In this document: positions 27,268 through 39,631 of the stretch, in pieces
Position numbering within the stretch: position 1 is the first letter of the stretch
How the letters are laid out: every line of letters begins with the position of its first letter
NCBI RefSeq assembly: GCF_904846345.1
Contig: NZ_CAJHAJ010000001.1
Location: forward strand, 648,030-712,029
Reading direction: 5' to 3'
Origin: Psychrobacter maritimus
GTDB lineage: Bacteria; Pseudomonadota; Gammaproteobacteria; Pseudomonadales; Moraxellaceae
Length of the DNA: 64,000 nucleotides
The notes under the pieces: generated by a model
Told to the model about the DNA's origin: nothing
The model's database searches: none
Seen by the model: only the letters and a program-made list of their open reading frames with translations
Translations under genes and position numbers: made by a program

Positions 27268-28401
27268 TTGACCCATTTATCATCGTCCCACTCTGTCGCT
27301 CACAGCATTGTTCGTGGCACTCGTATACTGCCAAAAGCGCTTTTAGCGGTGACAGTCGGACTTGCACTTGCCAGCTGTAGCAACTCTGACAATGCGGCAA
27401 CTGACGGTACAACTGCCAGTACAGAAACGCTTAATTTGTATAACTGGTCTGAATATATGCCGCAGGAAATTCTCGACGGCTTTACCGAAGAGACGGGCAT
27501 TCGGGTCAATTACACTACTTTTGATTCTAACGAAGCCATGTACGCCAAGCTCAAATTGCTTGATGACTCTAGCCAATATGACTTAGCGATTCCATCGACC
27601 TATTATGTCGAAAAAATGGCCAAAGAAGGGTTGCTGCAAGAGCTGGATAAATCCAAATTAAGCAACTTTAAGAACCTTGATACCTCATTTACCAATACCA
27701 AAGTTGACCCAGAAAACAAATACTCAATTCCTTACATGTGGGGCAGCACCGGTCTTGCCATCAATGGCGAAGCGGTCGATCCTGCGACCGTAAATAGCTG
27801 GAATGACTTATGGCGTCCTGAGTATAAAGGTCAAGTGATGCTGATGAATGACATGCGCGAAGTGTTTGGTATGGCGCTATTGACCCTTGGCTATTCAGGT
27901 AATAGTAAAAACCCTGACGAAATCAAAGCTGCTTATGAGAAGCTGACGACCTTGATGCCAAATGTGAAAACCTTTAACTCGGATGCCTCGCGCATGCCGT
28001 ATATGGAAGGCGAAACCACGGTTGGTATGAGTTGGAATGGTGAAGCTATCATCGCCAATAACGAAGGCTTGACCAGCTTGGTGTATAAATACCCAACTGA
28101 GGGCGCTATCTTATGGATGGATAACTTTGTGATTCCCAAAAACGCCAAACAGGTCGATGCAGCACACAAATTTATTGACTACTTACTGCGTCCTGAGAAC
28201 TCTAAAATCGTCAGCGAAGAGATTGGTTATGCCTCACCCAACATCGCCGCGCGTGAGATGATGCCAGAAGAGGTTAGAAACAATCCAACCATTTATCCAA
28301 GCAAAGATGTGCTAGCAAAAGCTGAATTCCAAGAAGATGTCGGTGATGAAGCCTTGCAAGTTTATCAGCAGTATTGGGATAAGCTGAAAACCGGTCGTTA
28401 A
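27268..28401 (+). CDS. Polyamine ABC transporter substrate-binding lipoprotein (PotD/PotF-like)
   Basis: A 377-residue periplasmic binding protein with a lipobox LASC (Cys37), then LNLYNWSEYMPQEILDGF, typical of PotD/PotF. The segments DLAIPSTYYVEKM, IPYMWGSTGLAIN and WNGEAIIAN line the polyamine site of the family; spermidine or putrescine is the expected ligand. The start is a TTG at 27268 with AGGAG 7 bases upstream; no better ATG lies in the signal peptide. No permease or ATPase genes are adjacent, so it is an orphan that must work with components elsewhere, or as a sensor. A strong terminator follows. Confidence 0.88.
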   Translation: MTHLSSSHSVAHSIVRGTRILPKALLAVTVGLALASCSNSDNAATDGTTASTETLNLYNWSEYMPQEILDGFTEETGIRVNYTTFDSNEAMYAKLKLLDDSSQYDLAIPSTYYVEKMAKEGLLQELDKSKLSNFKNLDTSFTNTKVDPENKYSIPYMWGSTGLAINGEAVDPATVNSWNDLWRPEYKGQVMLMNDMREVFGMALLTLGYSGNSKNPDEIKAAYEKLTTLMPNVKTFNSDASRMPYMEGETTVGMSWNGEAIIANNEGLTSLVYKYPTEGAILWMDNFVIPKNAKQVDAAHKFIDYLLRPENSKIVSEEIGYASPNIAAREMMPEEVRNNPTIYPSKDVLAKAEFQEDVGDEALQVYQQYWDKLKTGR

Positions 28402-28470
28402 TCATTATTTGTTAAAATATGATTATTAATGGCTGATGGTTAATAGCTGTTTTTACTAAATATGGCTATA

Positions 28471-28505
28471 AAAAAACGCTGACTTTATAGAGTCAGCGTT
28501 TTTTA
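28471..28505. terminator. Bidirectional terminator (potD-like / FUSC genes)
   Basis: aaaaaacgctgact (28471-28484) and agtcagcgtttttt (28491-28504) are perfect complements around a 6-base loop. Confidence 0.9.
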
Positions 28506-28529
28506 TTTGTCTTTTATTTGTTTTTCTAT

Positions 28530-29765
28530 TTATAAATGCAAATCAGTTTCGCTGCCTTTATGCTCAATACGGCGCTGCTCGCGGCGCTGATAACGTAGAC
28601 CTGAGGCGGCAAACCATTGCGGCTTGGTGGTTTGTAGCAAATCACTGAGCCGCTGCAGTTGTAGTTGTAAGGTTTGAGTTAACCAGAAATAGCCTTGCCA
28701 CTCAAAGCCCAAATTTTCTACACTTGGATATTCTGATACCGCAATGCGCGTAATAGGACGAAATACCTCATCGTTTGGGCTACGTAATACCGCCGCCATA
28801 TGCTGCATCGCTTGCGTTAATTCATGCTGATAATGGATAAGCAAAATATGATTTTCATCATCAATCTCAATATTCGCCAAGCGCGGCGCGGCACTTAATA
28901 ATAAATCAATGGTACCAATAATATTACGATGGGTACGCTGAATGGTCTCTAGCGTTTCTTTTTCAATGCCCGATTCACTGGCTGTCGCGGCGATATGCGG
29001 GCGCACGGCAAGCAAGCGCTTATTGATTTTTTGCAGGGCTTTGACCAAAGATTTATTAACGGGTGTATCTGGTACAGAGCTGCTCTTTGGATAAATAATA
29101 CTGGCTGAACTGGTCGCCTTACTATATTTAAATGGCTTGGGTACCAAAACTTCCGCATCAATATGATTGCCAACCCCAGCGTACAAATTACTGCAGGTTT
29201 CAAGATTGCTTGCCAATAAAAACCGCCACATCAAGGTCGATTTAAGCGGTAAAATCAACGTTGCTGCGACCGCCACCCCTGCACCAAGTAAGATATTAAA
29301 GGCGCGATATAAACCATCTTGGGCGATATTGCTATGGTCAGGGCTTGAAACAATCATCAGCATCGTAATCCCTGTCAACAGACCAATATAGCCCAGCTGC
29401 TTGACCGCTACATAACCGATGATGCCACTGATAATACCAATCAGCCCGTAATATAACCATAGCCAATGACCCGTATCTTGAATCAGCCATAAGAAACTAA
29501 GCCCGACCACCACCCCAAGTAAAGTGCCGAGTATCCGCTCTTTGGCCTTGGTATAAATCGCCCCTTGATATTGCAATAAGCCCAATATCACAAACACGGT
29601 AATGGTCGTCCACTCGCCATGCGGCAAGTGTGTAAACTCATTTAACAACAGTGCAATCAGCACGGCCACACCCAAACGTATGGCATGCAAAATATCCGCA
29701 TGCTGATAGCGGGCATATGGCTCCACAAACGGTGCAGTAAATCGTTGCCAAAAAGTCGGTTTCAC
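28530..29765 (-). CDS. FUSC-family membrane protein (YccS-like)
   Basis: A 411-residue protein whose N-terminal half has about six membrane helices from residue 25 to 175. RLGVAVLIALLLNEF is followed by VVVGLSFLWLI and GYIGLLTGITMLMIV. The half resembles the fusaric-acid-resistance (FUSC/YccS/AaeB) fold. The C-terminal half is cytoplasmic and helical. Such proteins are thought to export aromatic acids or other small compounds. The usual companions, a membrane-fusion protein and a small AaeX-like protein, are missing. The start codon is GTG at 29765, with AAGAGAC upstream. Confidence 0.78.
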   Translation of the reverse strand: MKPTFWQRFTAPFVEPYARYQHADILHAIRLGVAVLIALLLNEFTHLPHGEWTTITVFVILGLLQYQGAIYTKAKERILGTLLGVVVGLSFLWLIQDTGHWLWLYYGLIGIISGIIGYVAVKQLGYIGLLTGITMLMIVSSPDHSNIAQDGLYRAFNILLGAGVAVAATLILPLKSTLMWRFLLASNLETCSNLYAGVGNHIDAEVLVPKPFKYSKATSSASIIYPKSSSVPDTPVNKSLVKALQKINKRLLAVRPHIAATASESGIEKETLETIQRTHRNIIGTIDLLLSAAPRLANIEIDDENHILLIHYQHELTQAMQHMAAVLRSPNDEVFRPITRIAVSEYPSVENLGFEWQGYFWLTQTLQLQLQRLSDLLQTTKPQWFAASGLRYQRREQRRIEHKGSETDLHL

Positions 29766-29860
29766 GCAGGCTGTCTCTTATAATAAATAAATGAATAAAA
29801 ATGCGGTTAAATAATAACTGCTAGCTTAACTATTGATAAAGCGATAATAAAGCAATGGTC

Positions 29861-29901
29861 AAAAAATAACGCCTTTCATCTATTAAAAGATAAAAGACGT
29901 T
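29861..29901 (-). terminator. gltBD terminator
   Basis: On the minus strand aacgtcttttatct pairs with agatgaaaggcgtt (two G-U pairs), followed by a T-run (complement of 29861-29866). It lies just after gltD. Confidence 0.75.
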
Positions 29902-30005
29902 AAAGGTCAAAACATGCTAGCACATAACAACAAAAAAGCACGCTAAGATAGTGCTTAGCTGAGAACGTCTGGCTAAGAGCATGTGGCTATTGCTAGAGCC
30001 AAATG

Positions 30006-31523
<1,518 letters not shown>

Positions 31524-31594
31524 TTACCTGCTTAAAATGTGCATTAAGGCTATGTATTAAAACTGCTCGTAAACCTCTTGCTGACTCATCCCGT

Positions 31595-34500
31595 TTATTG
31601 TGGATCAGCCGTCGTGGTCTTAAGCAAGGTCGCAACGTTCGCTGCTTTTGGTTTCACCAAATAGAACTTACGCGCATAATGCTCAAAGTCCGCTAAGATG
31701 GTCTGCCCCCACGCACTACCGGTTTTATCGACATGGGTTTCAATGACGTGTTGCAAGTAAATACGATGACCTTCCATTTGCTCACTCGAGATACGATTTA
31801 AATCAATCAGCTCATGATTACAGCGATCAAAAAAGTCGCCATCCATATCGAGTACATACGCAAAACCACCCGTCATACCGGCGCCAAAATTCAGACCCGT
31901 ACGACCAAGGATAGTAATGATACCGCCGGTCATATACTCGCAGCAATGGTCGCCTGTGCCTTCGATGACCGCATGCGCGCCAGAGTTACGTACGCCAAAA
32001 CGCTCGCCCGCCGTGCCAGCCGCATATAGCTTACCGCCCGTGGCACCATACAAACAGGTATTACCGATGATAGCAGTTTCTTGCGCATGAAAGCTTGAGT
32101 CTTTCGGCGGATAAATGACAATCTCACCGCCCGCCATGCCTTTACCGACATAGTCATTGGCATCGCCTTCAAGCTCAATATGTAAGCCGCCCGCATTCCA
32201 AACACCCAAACTTTGCCCTGCGGTGCCGTTTAGATGAAGCTTAATGGGCATATCACTCATGCCAATATTGCCCCATACCTGTGCAATCTCACCTGAAATA
32301 CGCGCGCCGATAGAGCGATCACAGTTGCCGACGGCGTAGCTATAATCGCCGCCGTTCCCTTGACGAATATTGAGCAGCATATCGCTAATCATCTGCTCAG
32401 CAAGCAAGCCTTTATCAAACGGCTCATTACGCGCAACCTGACAGGTTTGCGCTTTGCCTGCACTTGCTGGATGGCTAAATAATAACGGCGTTAAATCCAA
32501 ATGACGCTGCTTATCGGTATTGCCTTCTAGCACTTCAAGCAAATCGGTGCGTCCGACAAGCTCTTCCATACTGCGTACGCCTAATGCGGCAAGCCATTCA
32601 CGCGTTTCGGTTGCGACAAATTTAAAGAAGTTAATGAGCATCTCAGCTTCACCGATGAAATACTCATCGCGGAGCTGGGCTTTTTGGGTGGCAACGCCGG
32701 TCGGACAGTTATTAAGATGGCAAATGCGCAAGTACTTACAACCAACCGCAATCATCGGCGTGGTACCAAAGCCAAAGCTTTCAGCCCCAAGAATTGCGGC
32801 TTTGACCACATCAAGACCGGTTTTTAGACCACCATCGGTTTGGATACGGACTTTATCACGCAAGCCATTAACACGTAGCGACTGATGAGTTTCAGCAAGC
32901 CCTAGCTCCCACGGCGAGCCAGCATGATGGATAGAGGATAGTGGCGATGCTGCGGTGCCGCCATCATAGCCTGAGATAGTAATTAAATCGGCATAGGCTT
33001 TTGCTACGCCCGTTGCAATCGTACCAACACCGGGACGCGAGACCAATTTGACCGAAACTAAAGCATCTGGATTGACTTGTTTTAAATCAAAAATCAGCTG
33101 CGCCAAATCTTCAATCGAATAAATATCATGATGCGGCGGCGGTGATATGAGCGTCACCCCCGGTACCGAATAACGCAGACGTGCGATTAACGCATTGACC
33201 TTACCGCCCGGCAGCTGACCACCTTCACCGGGTTTTGCGCCTTGGGCAACCTTAATCTGCATCACTTCTGCTGAACGCAGATAGGCCGGCGTCACGCCAA
33301 ATCGACCAGAGGCAATTTGCTTGATTTTTGAATTACGCAGCGTGCCATAACGTACAGGATCTTCGCCGCCCTCACCAGAGTTTGAGCGCCCACCGATGGT
33401 ATTCATCGCCATGGCAATCGCTTCATGAGCTTCGGGTGATAATGCCCCTAAAGACATGCCAGCTGAATCAAAGCGTGTCAGGATTTCCGAAATATCTTCG
33501 ACCTCATTAACATCGATAGCGTTATCCGTCTTTAATTGCAACAAATCACGTAAGGTCGCTACAGGACGGCTATTGACCAAATCGGCATAATGACGATAAT
33601 TATTATAATCGCCTGTCCGTACGGCGGTATGTAGACTGTTAATCACATCGGGATTAAAGGCATGGTATTCTTTATTAAAGACAAACTTCAGCAGGCCACC
33701 TTGATCGAGCGGCGCACGGCGTTTAAAGGCATTGGCAGCCAATTGTGCTTGGTCGGCAGCCAAATCGGCAAAAGTAGCGCCTTTAATACGGCTTTGCACG
33801 CCTTTAAAGCATAGGTTTACCACTTCTTCAGAGAGTCCAACCGCTTCAAATAATTGCGCGCCGCGATAAGAGACAATGGTCGAGATGCCCATTTTTGATA
33901 AGATTTTTAGCAAACCTTTATCCAAGCCTTTACGGAAATTTACCCGCGCTTGAATCGGATCGCCAAGCAGCTCACCAGTCGCTACCAAATCATCAATGAC
34001 GTCATAAGCTAAATATGGATAAATACAGGTCGCACCAAAGCCAATCAATACCGCTACTTGATGCGAATCGCGCGCCAGTCCAGTCTCAATAATTAAATTG
34101 GCATCGGTACGAATACCTTGTGCTATCAGATAATGATGTACCGCACCGGTGACCATAATGGCATTGGCCGGCACTTTATCGGCAGTAATATTTTTATCAG
34201 ATAAGACAATCAAAGTATGACCAGCACGGATGCTATTTGCCACTTGCTCACAGATAGCTTTAATAGCAGCTGATAACTGAAGATTGGCATCGTAGTTTAA
34301 ATCGATACGCGCCATTTGGAACGCTGGATCAGCCAAAGTTTCGAGCTGCTGCATTTTACTGGCTGATAAAACTGGCGACGATAAGATAATACGATGGGCG
34401 TCGCGTGCTGATGGCGCAAACACATTGGTCTCAGCACCTAAGCAAGTCTGTAGCGACATCACGATGGACTCGCGCAATGGATCAATCGGTGGATTGGTCA

Positions 34501-36058
34501 CCTGTGCAAACTGCTGGCGGAAAAAGTCGCCGACATGGCGAATTTGCTGTGACAGCACCGCCATAGGCGTATCATCACCCATCGAACCGACTGGCTCTTG
34601 ACCATTTTCGGCATTAGGGCGAATGATTTCAGTGCGCTCTTCATTGGTGATGTGATACATTTTTTGCAATGCTTTTAGCGGCTCGCCGCGGCAGGCTTGT
34701 GCGGCTAACTCTTCTTCTAAGCGCTCATCATCACGGATACGGGTCGCTTCTTCACGTAGCCACTTACGATATGGATGGGCCTTTTTGAGTAACGTCGCAA
34801 TGGCTTTGGTATCCATAATTTGACCGGTCATGGTATCGATCACCAGCATCTGACCGGGACCGACCCGACCTTTAGCGAGCACGTCTTTTGGCGCATAATC
34901 CCAAACGCCAACCTCAGATGCCACAGTGATATAGCCGTTCTTGGTCGTGACCCAACGCGATGGGCGCAGACCATTACGGTCAAGCATACAGACAGCATAA
35001 CGACCATCTTGAATCACTAAACCTGCTGGGCCATCCCACGCCTCCATATGCTGCGAGTAAAACTCATAAAACGCGCGCAAATCCATATCCATGCTATCGA
35101 CGTTTTGCCAAGCGGGTGGCACCAGAATCGACATCGAATGGAATAAACTCATACCGCCCGACATCAGTACTTCTAACATATTATCTAAGCTTGATGAATC
35201 CGAACCCGTGCTATTAACCAGTGGCGTTAGTTCATTTAAATTGGGCAATTTATCAGATTTTAATTTTGGCGTACGGGCTTCAGACCAGCTACGGTTGCCG
35301 GTGATGGTATTCAGCTCACCATTATGCGCCAAATAGCGAAACGGCTGCGCCAGTGGCCAACGCGGTAAGGTATTGGTCGAAAAACGCTGATGGAAGACCA
35401 CAATATGCGAGGCCAAACGCGTATCTTGTAGGTCTAAAAAGAATGCTGGCAGGTCTGATGGCATGACCAAACCTTTATAAATAATCGTCTGAGAGTTTAA
35501 TGAGCATACATAAAACAGCTCGTCATCAACCAAGCGTTGTTCAGCTTTTTTACGCGCGACAAATAACTTACGGTTAAAATCATCGGCGGCTAGCTCATCT
35601 GCTGCATTGACAAATACTTGCTGAAAACCGGGTAAGGTCTCACGACCAATCTCACCAACGATACTCAAATCAAGTGGCACATCCCGCCAACCAGCTACTT
35701 TCAAACCTTGGGCGCTAAGCTCTTCATTGAGCACCTGTCGGCTATACTGCGCTTTTGTCTCGTCTAAATTAACAAAGACCATACCTACTGCAAAATTGGC
35801 CGTCAGCGTAAACCCTTGCTCAGCTGCAATATTGCTAAAAAACACGCTTGGCGTCGCCAATAATAAACCGCAACCATCACCTGTCTTACCATCCGCAGCG
35901 ACACCGCCGCGATGGGTCATACAACTTAAGCTGTGAATGGCTGTTTTTACCAAATCATGGCTGGCTTGGCCCTCAATATGAGCAATTAAACCAAAACCAC
36001 AATTATCAGAGAAGTCATCTGGGGTCGCCAAATGCGTAGAGGAGGAAATCATTGACAT
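31595..36058 (-). CDS. gltB: Glutamate synthase, large subunit
   Basis: Makes two glutamates from glutamine and 2-oxoglutarate. The ~1487-residue protein starts with a short propeptide and the nucleophile Cys20 of the class II glutaminase domain ([13 protein letters not shown]), which is exposed by cleavage in the family. The central domain, the FMN-binding synthase domain with [13 protein letters not shown], the [3Fe-4S] cysteines in [15 protein letters not shown] and a C-terminal beta-helix (GAxGG repeats) follow. I chose the ATG at 36058 because AAAAGGAC lies 6 bases before it; an upstream in-frame ATG at 36145 lacks such a site. The >900-bp upstream spacer is unusually long. Confidence 0.95.
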   Translation of the reverse strand: MSMISSSTHLATPDDFSDNCGFGLIAHIEGQASHDLVKTAIHSLSCMTHRGGVAADGKTGDGCGLLLATPSVFFSNIAAEQGFTLTANFAVGMVFVNLDETKAQYSRQVLNEELSAQGLKVAGWRDVPLDLSIVGEIGRETLPGFQQVFVNAADELAADDFNRKLFVARKKAEQRLVDDELFYVCSLNSQTIIYKGLVMPSDLPAFFLDLQDTRLASHIVVFHQRFSTNTLPRWPLAQPFRYLAHNGELNTITGNRSWSEARTPKLKSDKLPNLNELTPLVNSTGSDSSSLDNMLEVLMSGGMSLFHSMSILVPPAWQNVDSMDMDLRAFYEFYSQHMEAWDGPAGLVIQDGRYAVCMLDRNGLRPSRWVTTKNGYITVASEVGVWDYAPKDVLAKGRVGPGQMLVIDTMTGQIMDTKAIATLLKKAHPYRKWLREEATRIRDDERLEEELAAQACRGEPLKALQKMYHITNEERTEIIRPNAENGQEPVGSMGDDTPMAVLSQQIRHVGDFFRQQFAQVTNPPIDPLRESIVMSLQTCLGAETNVFAPSARDAHRIILSSPVLSASKMQQLETLADPAFQMARIDLNYDANLQLSAAIKAICEQVANSIRAGHTLIVLSDKNITADKVPANAIMVTGAVHHYLIAQGIRTDANLIIETGLARDSHQVAVLIGFGATCIYPYLAYDVIDDLVATGELLGDPIQARVNFRKGLDKGLLKILSKMGISTIVSYRGAQLFEAVGLSEEVVNLCFKGVQSRIKGATFADLAADQAQLAANAFKRRAPLDQGGLLKFVFNKEYHAFNPDVINSLHTAVRTGDYNNYRHYADLVNSRPVATLRDLLQLKTDNAIDVNEVEDISEILTRFDSAGMSLGALSPEAHEAIAMAMNTIGGRSNSGEGGEDPVRYGTLRNSKIKQIASGRFGVTPAYLRSAEVMQIKVAQGAKPGEGGQLPGGKVNALIARLRYSVPGVTLISPPPHHDIYSIEDLAQLIFDLKQVNPDALVSVKLVSRPGVGTIATGVAKAYADLITISGYDGGTAASPLSSIHHAGSPWELGLAETHQSLRVNGLRDKVRIQTDGGLKTGLDVVKAAILGAESFGFGTTPMIAVGCKYLRICHLNNCPTGVATQKAQLRDEYFIGEAEMLINFFKFVATETREWLAALGVRSMEELVGRTDLLEVLEGNTDKQRHLDLTPLLFSHPASAGKAQTCQVARNEPFDKGLLAEQMISDMLLNIRQGNGGDYSYAVGNCDRSIGARISGEIAQVWGNIGMSDMPIKLHLNGTAGQSLGVWNAGGLHIELEGDANDYVGKGMAGGEIVIYPPKDSSFHAQETAIIGNTCLYGATGGKLYAAGTAGERFGVRNSGAHAVIEGTGDHCCEYMTGGIITILGRTGLNFGAGMTGGFAYVLDMDGDFFDRCNHELIDLNRISSEQMEGHRIYLQHVIETHVDKTGSAWGQTILADFEHYARKFYLVKPKAANVATLLKTTTADPQ

Positions 36059-37045
36059 AGCTTGTCCTTTTAAGTAAGCAGACAGCATATACATCTCAGA
36101 TGATGTACAAACCAAACTCCGCAGGCAGAACGGGTATATATTCACATAAGCGGATTAATAAAACGCAGGCAGAGCAAATAGAGTAAAGATTCTAAAGGTG
36201 ATAAAAATACTTACCACGATTCTCTTTACTCTTCTAATTACTATACAGTAATTGCAACCTTTACTTTAGGGTTGGCTACTAAAAGGACTGCATTCAGGAG
36301 ATAAGATAAGATAAATGATCATCACCCTATCTATCCTTTTATCCTTAAAGCCCTTATACATCATTCACTATCGGTCTTTACAGGCTTGCGATCTTCTTTC
36401 AGCGGTTAAGGCGCCCAATGTGAGTCACATAAACCTTGGTAAATGCTGATATGCGTTAACCACTTCGATAGATAATGCGCCAAGAAAATGATGGGTAAAG
36501 TAGCTACTATCACTAGCCTAAACCGTCAAATTTGAATATCAGACGCTCTGTACTCAAGCGCCTTAATGACCCCAATTAGGGTAATAACGAGAGATTGTGC
36601 CACTTGCAATAAGCTTAATAGGGATAGCAAGTAGCAGCGCTTGAGACAACAACATAAGCGTAAGTGCTTGTATTTATAGCAAGCCTACTTACTAAATGCT
36701 GCGATGTTAGATCACGATTTACGATAACTATACAGAACGTTGCCCATAGTTATCTTAGTTAATGATTGACAAAAAATCTAGTCTTTTCTATGTCTTTATG
36801 TTCTCCATTTTGTAAAAAATTATATTATCAATGATGATGTTATTACTAACTTTCTCGACTGAGACCCCGTTTAAGCCGTTTATATATGCGCTTTTAGATA
36901 GTTTTCCATGCCTATGAGCCTTAATATTAAAACCTAATAACCATTGCATACATTCAAATATAATTTTTCTTACCAAAATCACAGGCACAAAAAAACCTAC
37001 CAAACAGGATAGCTGGTAGGCTTTTCTAATAAACGCTCATTGAAA
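36059..37045. promoter_or_regulatory. Long spacer upstream of gltB, about 990 bp
   Basis: No credible gene. It contains 9-base complementary arms gagtaaaga (36181-36189) and tctttactc (36223-36231), the sequence aggagataagataagataaa (36296-36315), and the SPOR-gene terminator at its far end. A 71-codon minus frame at 36788-37003 overlaps that terminator and has no ribosome site. Confidence 0.5.
36989..37025 (-). terminator. Terminator of the SPOR-domain gene
   Basis: Arms cctacca and tggtagg flanked by A-run (plus strand), giving a T-run on the minus strand just after the SPOR gene stop. Confidence 0.85.
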
Positions 37046-38218
37046 TTAATTGCTTTTTTCTTCAATAAGCTCTTTTATGCTGTCATTGTTGTTCTTTGAG
37101 GCGTTGTTTTTTGAGGCATTGTTATTAGCACCGGCATTAACATTAGGATTTTTATTAGCCGCATTGGAATTGGCATTCTTATTAGCCGCATTGGAATTGG
37201 CGTTCTTATTAGCCGCATTGGAATTGGCGTTCTTATTAGCCGCATTACTGTTTGCATTCGCACTCGGCGGTTTAGGCGCTTCAACCACAGGTGGTTTTTT
37301 CGGTTCATTGTTGTTACTTGCTTCAGATTTTCGGCTATTATCTGCATTTTTTGGTGTTGGTGCAGTCGTTGTCTGCTCTTCGATACCGACCGTACGCTCT
37401 TCATTGACAGATAAGGTCTCAGAGGTATCGACTGACTGACGAATACTTTCAGCAGTGCTATTATTCGTCCCTTCTTGCGCGCCGCGATTGGCATTACTTG
37501 CTGCTTGCTCGTTGGCACTATCGTTAGCTGGTGCTTTCTGACGCACCGGCACTTCGCGTTTGGTTGGGCGCAAATTGACAGCGCGCGTGCGTTTGGTGCT
37601 TAAGTCCTTGACGGGATCAGGACGCTCATAATTATCAATAATACTGACGTAGCGATTAATCTCTTCTGGCAACACACGCACATTAGCAGGCAGCTTAAAG
37701 TCTATTAGTTTAGCCGCGCCGACCGCTTCTTGTGGACTGCTCATCAGCCCATAAGTCAACATATAGCGTACTTGATTGTTTTCATCAAGGTAGCGAAAAT
37801 AAGCAAACTTCTCGCGATCTTCACGGCTTTCTAAATAGCTGACAATGACATCGTTTTCAGCGACATTCATCACCTGTACCGTCCACTTGCCTTTATTAGC
37901 CAGCAGATAACGCTTGTCTTTAAACTCATCGGGGTAGCTGCGCAAATCACGGACGGTGGCATCAAAACTAATCGGCTGCACATCGGTATCAAGCTCATGC
38001 AAGGATTCTATCTTTAACGGCTGCTCAAGCTCATCAGTTGAGGCTTGCGGCGCTGATATTGGCTCATTCTCGATTTTTGCGCCCATCGCTGGCGTTTGAC
38101 TAAACATCCAAACTAAGGCGGTAAACACGCCCAATAGCAGTGTCGCTATCAGCCAAATCAGTGCTTGACGGCGATATTTCTGCCCAGCTGTGCGAGTCGT
38201 CGAGCGTGATGCTGCCAT
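37046..38218 (-). CDS. SPOR-domain membrane protein (DamX-like position)
   Basis: A 390-residue protein: a short cytoplasmic N-terminus, one membrane helix (about 20-40), a periplasmic domain with a SPOR-like pattern (KWTVQVMNVAEND...YFRYLDENNQVRYMLTYGLMSSPQEA, about 105-170), then a long disordered C-terminus. That tail includes four 9-residue repeats of the NANSNAANK type. SPOR domains bind denuded septal peptidoglycan, so a role in division or pilus-associated envelope is plausible. Here the SPOR-like part is central, not C-terminal as usual. It lies after aroB as damX does in E. coli and PA5037 in Pseudomonas. AAGGAC lies close before the ATG. Confidence 0.75.
   Translation of the reverse strand: MAASRSTTRTAGQKYRRQALIWLIATLLLGVFTALVWMFSQTPAMGAKIENEPISAPQASTDELEQPLKIESLHELDTDVQPISFDATVRDLRSYPDEFKDKRYLLANKGKWTVQVMNVAENDVIVSYLESREDREKFAYFRYLDENNQVRYMLTYGLMSSPQEAVGAAKLIDFKLPANVRVLPEEINRYVSIIDNYERPDPVKDLSTKRTRAVNLRPTKREVPVRQKAPANDSANEQAASNANRGAQEGTNNSTAESIRQSVDTSETLSVNEERTVGIEEQTTTAPTPKNADNSRKSEASNNNEPKKPPVVEAPKPPSANANSNAANKNANSNAANKNANSNAANKNANSNAANKNPNVNAGANNNASKNNASKNNNDSIKELIEEKSN
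37152..37256. repeat. Coding tandem repeat, about 4 x 27 bp
   Basis: Copies begin at 37152, 37179, 37206 and 37233, each encoding the 9 residues NANSNAANK on the minus strand. The copies are nearly identical at DNA level, so copy number may vary between strains. They lie inside the disordered tail of the SPOR-domain protein. Confidence 0.9.
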
Positions 38219-38390
38219 GGAGATGTCCTTGGGGAAAAATACTTATAAAGATAGTCTGATAAAAAGCCATTTATAACGCAATACTTATAAAGATGCAGTT
38301 AAAAAATTGTCACTTAATGATAAGGCCATAAATTAAAATCTTAACGTTATGATGAATAGTATTGACGCCTTTATTAACCTTTAACCACCT

Positions 38391-39569
38391 TTATGAGTGA
38401 TGTTGTGACAATACTTCTGTTAACAGTCCAGCATCAAATTCATTGGTCAATACTGCCTCACCTAATGATTTTAACAAAATAAGGCGGATTTGTCCGTGTT
38501 TGACTTTTTTATCATGACCCATCAAACCTAATGCCGTCTGTACGTCAATAGCGGGTGGCGTGATAGGTAAATTTGCCAATACCAATACGCGCTTAATACG
38601 GGCAACGTCAGCACTCGTTAACCAACCAAGCTTTTGCGACAGCTCAGCTGCTTGTACCATGCCAGCCGCGACCGCCTCACCATGCAGCCAATTACCATAG
38701 CCTTCATGGGTTTCAATCACATGACCAAAGGTATGACCGAAGTTTAATAAGGCGCGCACACCGGACTCTCTTTCGTCTTGGGAGACGATATCGGCTTTGT
38801 ACTGGCAGCAGCGCTTCACCGCTTCGCCAAGTACGGCTAAATCCAAAGCCCTCATCGCTGGTAGATTGTGCTCAAGCCAAGTCAAAAACTCTGCATCCAT
38901 AATCAGCGCGTACTTAATGACTTCGGCCAATCCTGCTGATAGCTCACGTGCCGGCAAGGTTTTCAGCGTGCTCATATCAGCAAGCACCATTTGCGGCTGC
39001 CAAAATGCGCCAATCATGTTTTTACCTTGGGGGTGGTTGATGCCGGTCTTACCACCAACACTTGAATCCACTTGTGATAGCAAGGTGGTTGGAATTTGAA
39101 TAAAATTGACCCCGCGCATAAAACTTGCGGCGGCAAAGCCTGTCATATCGCCGACCACCCCGCCACCAAGCGCGATTAGGGTCACATCACGGTTAAAGTG
39201 CTCGGCCATCAGCGCATCATAAATCTGATTGATACTGGTCTGGTTTTTATATTGTTCACCATCTGGGAGCACACAAACCTTGACGGTAAACTGCGCTTCA
39301 AGCTCCTCCTGTATAGCCTTTAAATATAAAGGCGCAACCGTCTCATTGGTGACGATAAGGACTTGACGACCTGTAATATAAGGAGCAATTTGGCTTGCCA
39401 TGCTGCTTTTTTCAATGCTATTTCCAGCGCTGTTATTAGTAGTGTTTTCAGCAGTGTTACTAACAATGTTTTTAGGGTTGCTTGCATTACTATCTTCAGT
39501 AATGACGATAGGATAATCATGACTTTGCGTCTGTACTGTTAGGGTGGCATGAAACAGTGGCGTTGCCAT
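38391..39569 (-). CDS. aroB: 3-dehydroquinate synthase
   Basis: Second step of the shikimate pathway: converts DAHP to 3-dehydroquinate using NAD+ and a metal. The 392-residue protein contains the NAD motif [14 protein letters not shown], the [19 protein letters not shown] block, and the metal ligands in [20 protein letters not shown] and the GEAVAAGM segment. It is about 30 residues longer than usual because of an Asn/Ser/Thr-rich insert at residues about 27-56, between the first strand (DYPIVI) and the [16 protein letters not shown] strand. AAGGAG is about 8 bases before the ATG. It forms an operon with aroK. Confidence 0.95.
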   Translation of the reverse strand: MATPLFHATLTVQTQSHDYPIVITEDSNASNPKNIVSNTAENTTNNSAGNSIEKSSMASQIAPYITGRQVLIVTNETVAPLYLKAIQEELEAQFTVKVCVLPDGEQYKNQTSINQIYDALMAEHFNRDVTLIALGGGVVGDMTGFAAASFMRGVNFIQIPTTLLSQVDSSVGGKTGINHPQGKNMIGAFWQPQMVLADMSTLKTLPARELSAGLAEVIKYALIMDAEFLTWLEHNLPAMRALDLAVLGEAVKRCCQYKADIVSQDERESGVRALLNFGHTFGHVIETHEGYGNWLHGEAVAAGMVQAAELSQKLGWLTSADVARIKRVLVLANLPITPPAIDVQTALGLMGHDKKVKHGQIRLILLKSLGEAVLTNEFDAGLLTEVLSQHHS

Positions 39570-39631
39570 GAAAATCTCCTTAAGTATGAGGATTGAATTA
39601 AATTGAGCGGCGTTGTTTATTAAACTTTTTC

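Noticed and set aside
22188..29765. Possible prophage, defence island or integrative element
   Set aside because: No integrase, transposase, attachment repeats, tRNA border or restriction/toxin genes are seen; composition is similar to neighbours.
36788..37003. 71-codon minus-strand frame upstream of gltB
   Set aside because: It overlaps the SPOR-gene terminator, has no ribosome site and its translation resembles no family I know.
37152..37256. Possible CRISPR-like array
   Set aside because: The repeats are directly adjacent 27-bp units without spacers and lie in frame within a protein gene.
36989..37439. Leu/Ala-rich plus-strand frame over the SPOR gene
   Set aside because: It arises from the antisense of the Asn/Ala repeat codons and is not a membrane protein gene.
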